NCBI GenBank assembly: GCA_044228285.1
Contig: JBGAVD010000005.1
Location: forward strand, 1 to 64,000
Length of the DNA: 64,000 nt
Origin: JBBATK01 sp044228285
GTDB lineage: Bacteria > Bacteroidota > Ignavibacteria > Kapaibacteriales > NICIL-2
Direction: 5' to 3'
Part shown: one piece after another, positions 63,404-64,000 of the stretch
How positions within the stretch are numbered: the first letter of the stretch is position 1
How the letters are laid out: each line of letters begins with the position of its first letter
Translations under genes and position numbers: made by a program
The notes under the pieces: generated by a model
What the model was told of the DNA's origin: nothing
What the model saw: only the letters and a program-made list of their open reading frames with translations
Database searches by the model: none

Positions 63404-64000
63404 ACGGTTCACTGCGGTTGCTTTGCTGACAGTTATTGGATGTCTGATGTCGTGCACTGAGGAAAAAGGTGATCCGAATAAGGAGACCTTGACTGCGGGC
63501 ACATCGTCCTTGTTCTGCGACGCCGAAGTAGCTCCACTGATCCTCCCGATGCTGGAGCGATATCAAGCTACGCACCCAAATGCACATTTACAGATTAGTG
63601 TAGGTGATGCACGAGATGGGATGGCGCGTCTCTTGTCGGCTAAGACACGTGTGGCAGTCCTCTCCCGAGGCTATTTGCCAGATGAGGACTCATTAATGAA
63701 GGTCTTTCATGTAAACGCACATCGCAACTTCGCTCTGGCGACTGATGCACTTGTGTTTTTCACGCGCAAAGATTTCGCAGTTGATACACTGTCAGTAGAG
63801 GCGCTGCAGTATCATATGCGGGACGGTGAATCGCTGCAAAAGCGAGTTGTCGACCTACATTTTAACCCGAGTTTTGTGGCACCTTCAGCGCAATCGGGAG
63901 TGGTGGGGAATCTTCGACACTTTTGTGCGGGAGATAAAAATATTTCCACAGCGGTTCCATTGCGTTACTATTCGTCGATTGACTCTGTCAAAGAAGCAGT
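63384..64000 (+). CDS. PstS-like substrate-binding lipoprotein (3' end outside the window)
   Basis: About 205 residues are visible. A lipoprotein-type signal (MRAMITRRFTAVALLTVIGC or the nearby LMSC as acylation site) precedes a type II periplasmic-binding fold: LFCDAEVAPLILPMLERYQA, then a strand with AVLSRGYLPDED and the ALVFFTRKDF hinge-like segment. This is the layout of PstS-family phosphate-binding-like proteins found after TonB clusters in Bacteroidota. No transporter genes are seen, so phosphate binding is not established. The frame is open to the last base. Confidence 0.78.
   Translation, partial: MRAMITRRFTAVALLTVIGCLMSCTEEKGDPNKETLTAGTSSLFCDAEVAPLILPMLERYQATHPNAHLQISVGDARDGMARLLSAKTRVAVLSRGYLPDEDSLMKVFHVNAHRNFALATDALVFFTRKDFAVDTLSVEALQYHMRDGESLQKRVVDLHFNPSFVAPSAQSGVVGNLRHFCAGDKNISTAVPLRYYSSIDSVKEA

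Overview
The window reads as a chromosomal segment of a Gram-negative bacterium from the Bacteroidota/Chlorobiota (FCB) side of the tree. A Kapabacteria-like or Ignavibacteria-like lineage is my best guess, but it is an inference and not demonstrated. The evidence is: three intact proteins ending in a type IX secretion (T9SS) type A sorting domain; large IgGFc-binding/Hydin-like surface proteins; a cysteine-free ribosomal protein S4 of the Bacteroidota type; TonB with two ExbD subunits; and a MEP-pathway gene (dxr). GC content looks moderate by eye. I see no phage, IS element, CRISPR array or rRNA. The only RNA gene found is an initiator tRNA-fMet.

Layout. Positions 1-5932 hold two tandem minus-strand copies of a giant T9SS surface protein; the left copy is cut by the window edge. 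They are separated by about 1.1 kb of apparently decayed DNA and share a conserved upstream block. Positions 6327-11259 carry a small membrane protein, an acyltransferase-like membrane protein, penicillin-binding protein 1A and rpsD. Positions 12097-24091 are a long co-directional plus-strand run: a two-domain secreted amidohydrolase, a T9SS-sorted M1 peptidase, a GH57 glycosidase, and a molybdenum hydroxylase set (2Fe-2S subunit, molybdopterin subunit, XdhC, MocA). The molybdopterin subunit carries both a Tat signal and a T9SS-type C-terminus. Positions 24213-27836 hold an orphan ABC ATPase, a divergent phosphofructokinase, a SnoaL-like protein overlapping an alkyltransferase-like DNA-repair protein, and a lipoprotein.

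Positions 28169-36380 run from tRNA-fMet through pheT, a coiled-coil protein, a Spy/CpxP-like periplasmic protein, DedA and DUF2203 to an ECF sigma / anti-sigma / Spy-like cassette that looks like an envelope-stress module. Positions 36736-46618 are a minus-strand envelope and replication block read as dnaE, dxr, rseP, PBP4-type dacB, glmS. Positions 47111-52879 hold a tightly overlapped set (RmlD-like reductase, bifunctional NAD(P)H-hydrate repair enzyme, VanZ-like protein, tgt) followed by yajC and ribBA. Then come greA, an HU protein with a histone-H1-like tail, pyrB, carB and prmC. The window closes with STAS, ExbB, ExbD, ExbD and TonB genes, a small membrane protein and a PstS-like lipoprotein that runs off the right edge.

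Most genes are core housekeeping. The unusual material is the export of a molybdo-hydroxylase to what is probably the outer surface, the tandem surface proteins with a steep identity gradient, a Tgt enzyme lacking all four zinc ligands, a phosphofructokinase with altered active-site positions, and a PBP4 with strongly basic inserts.
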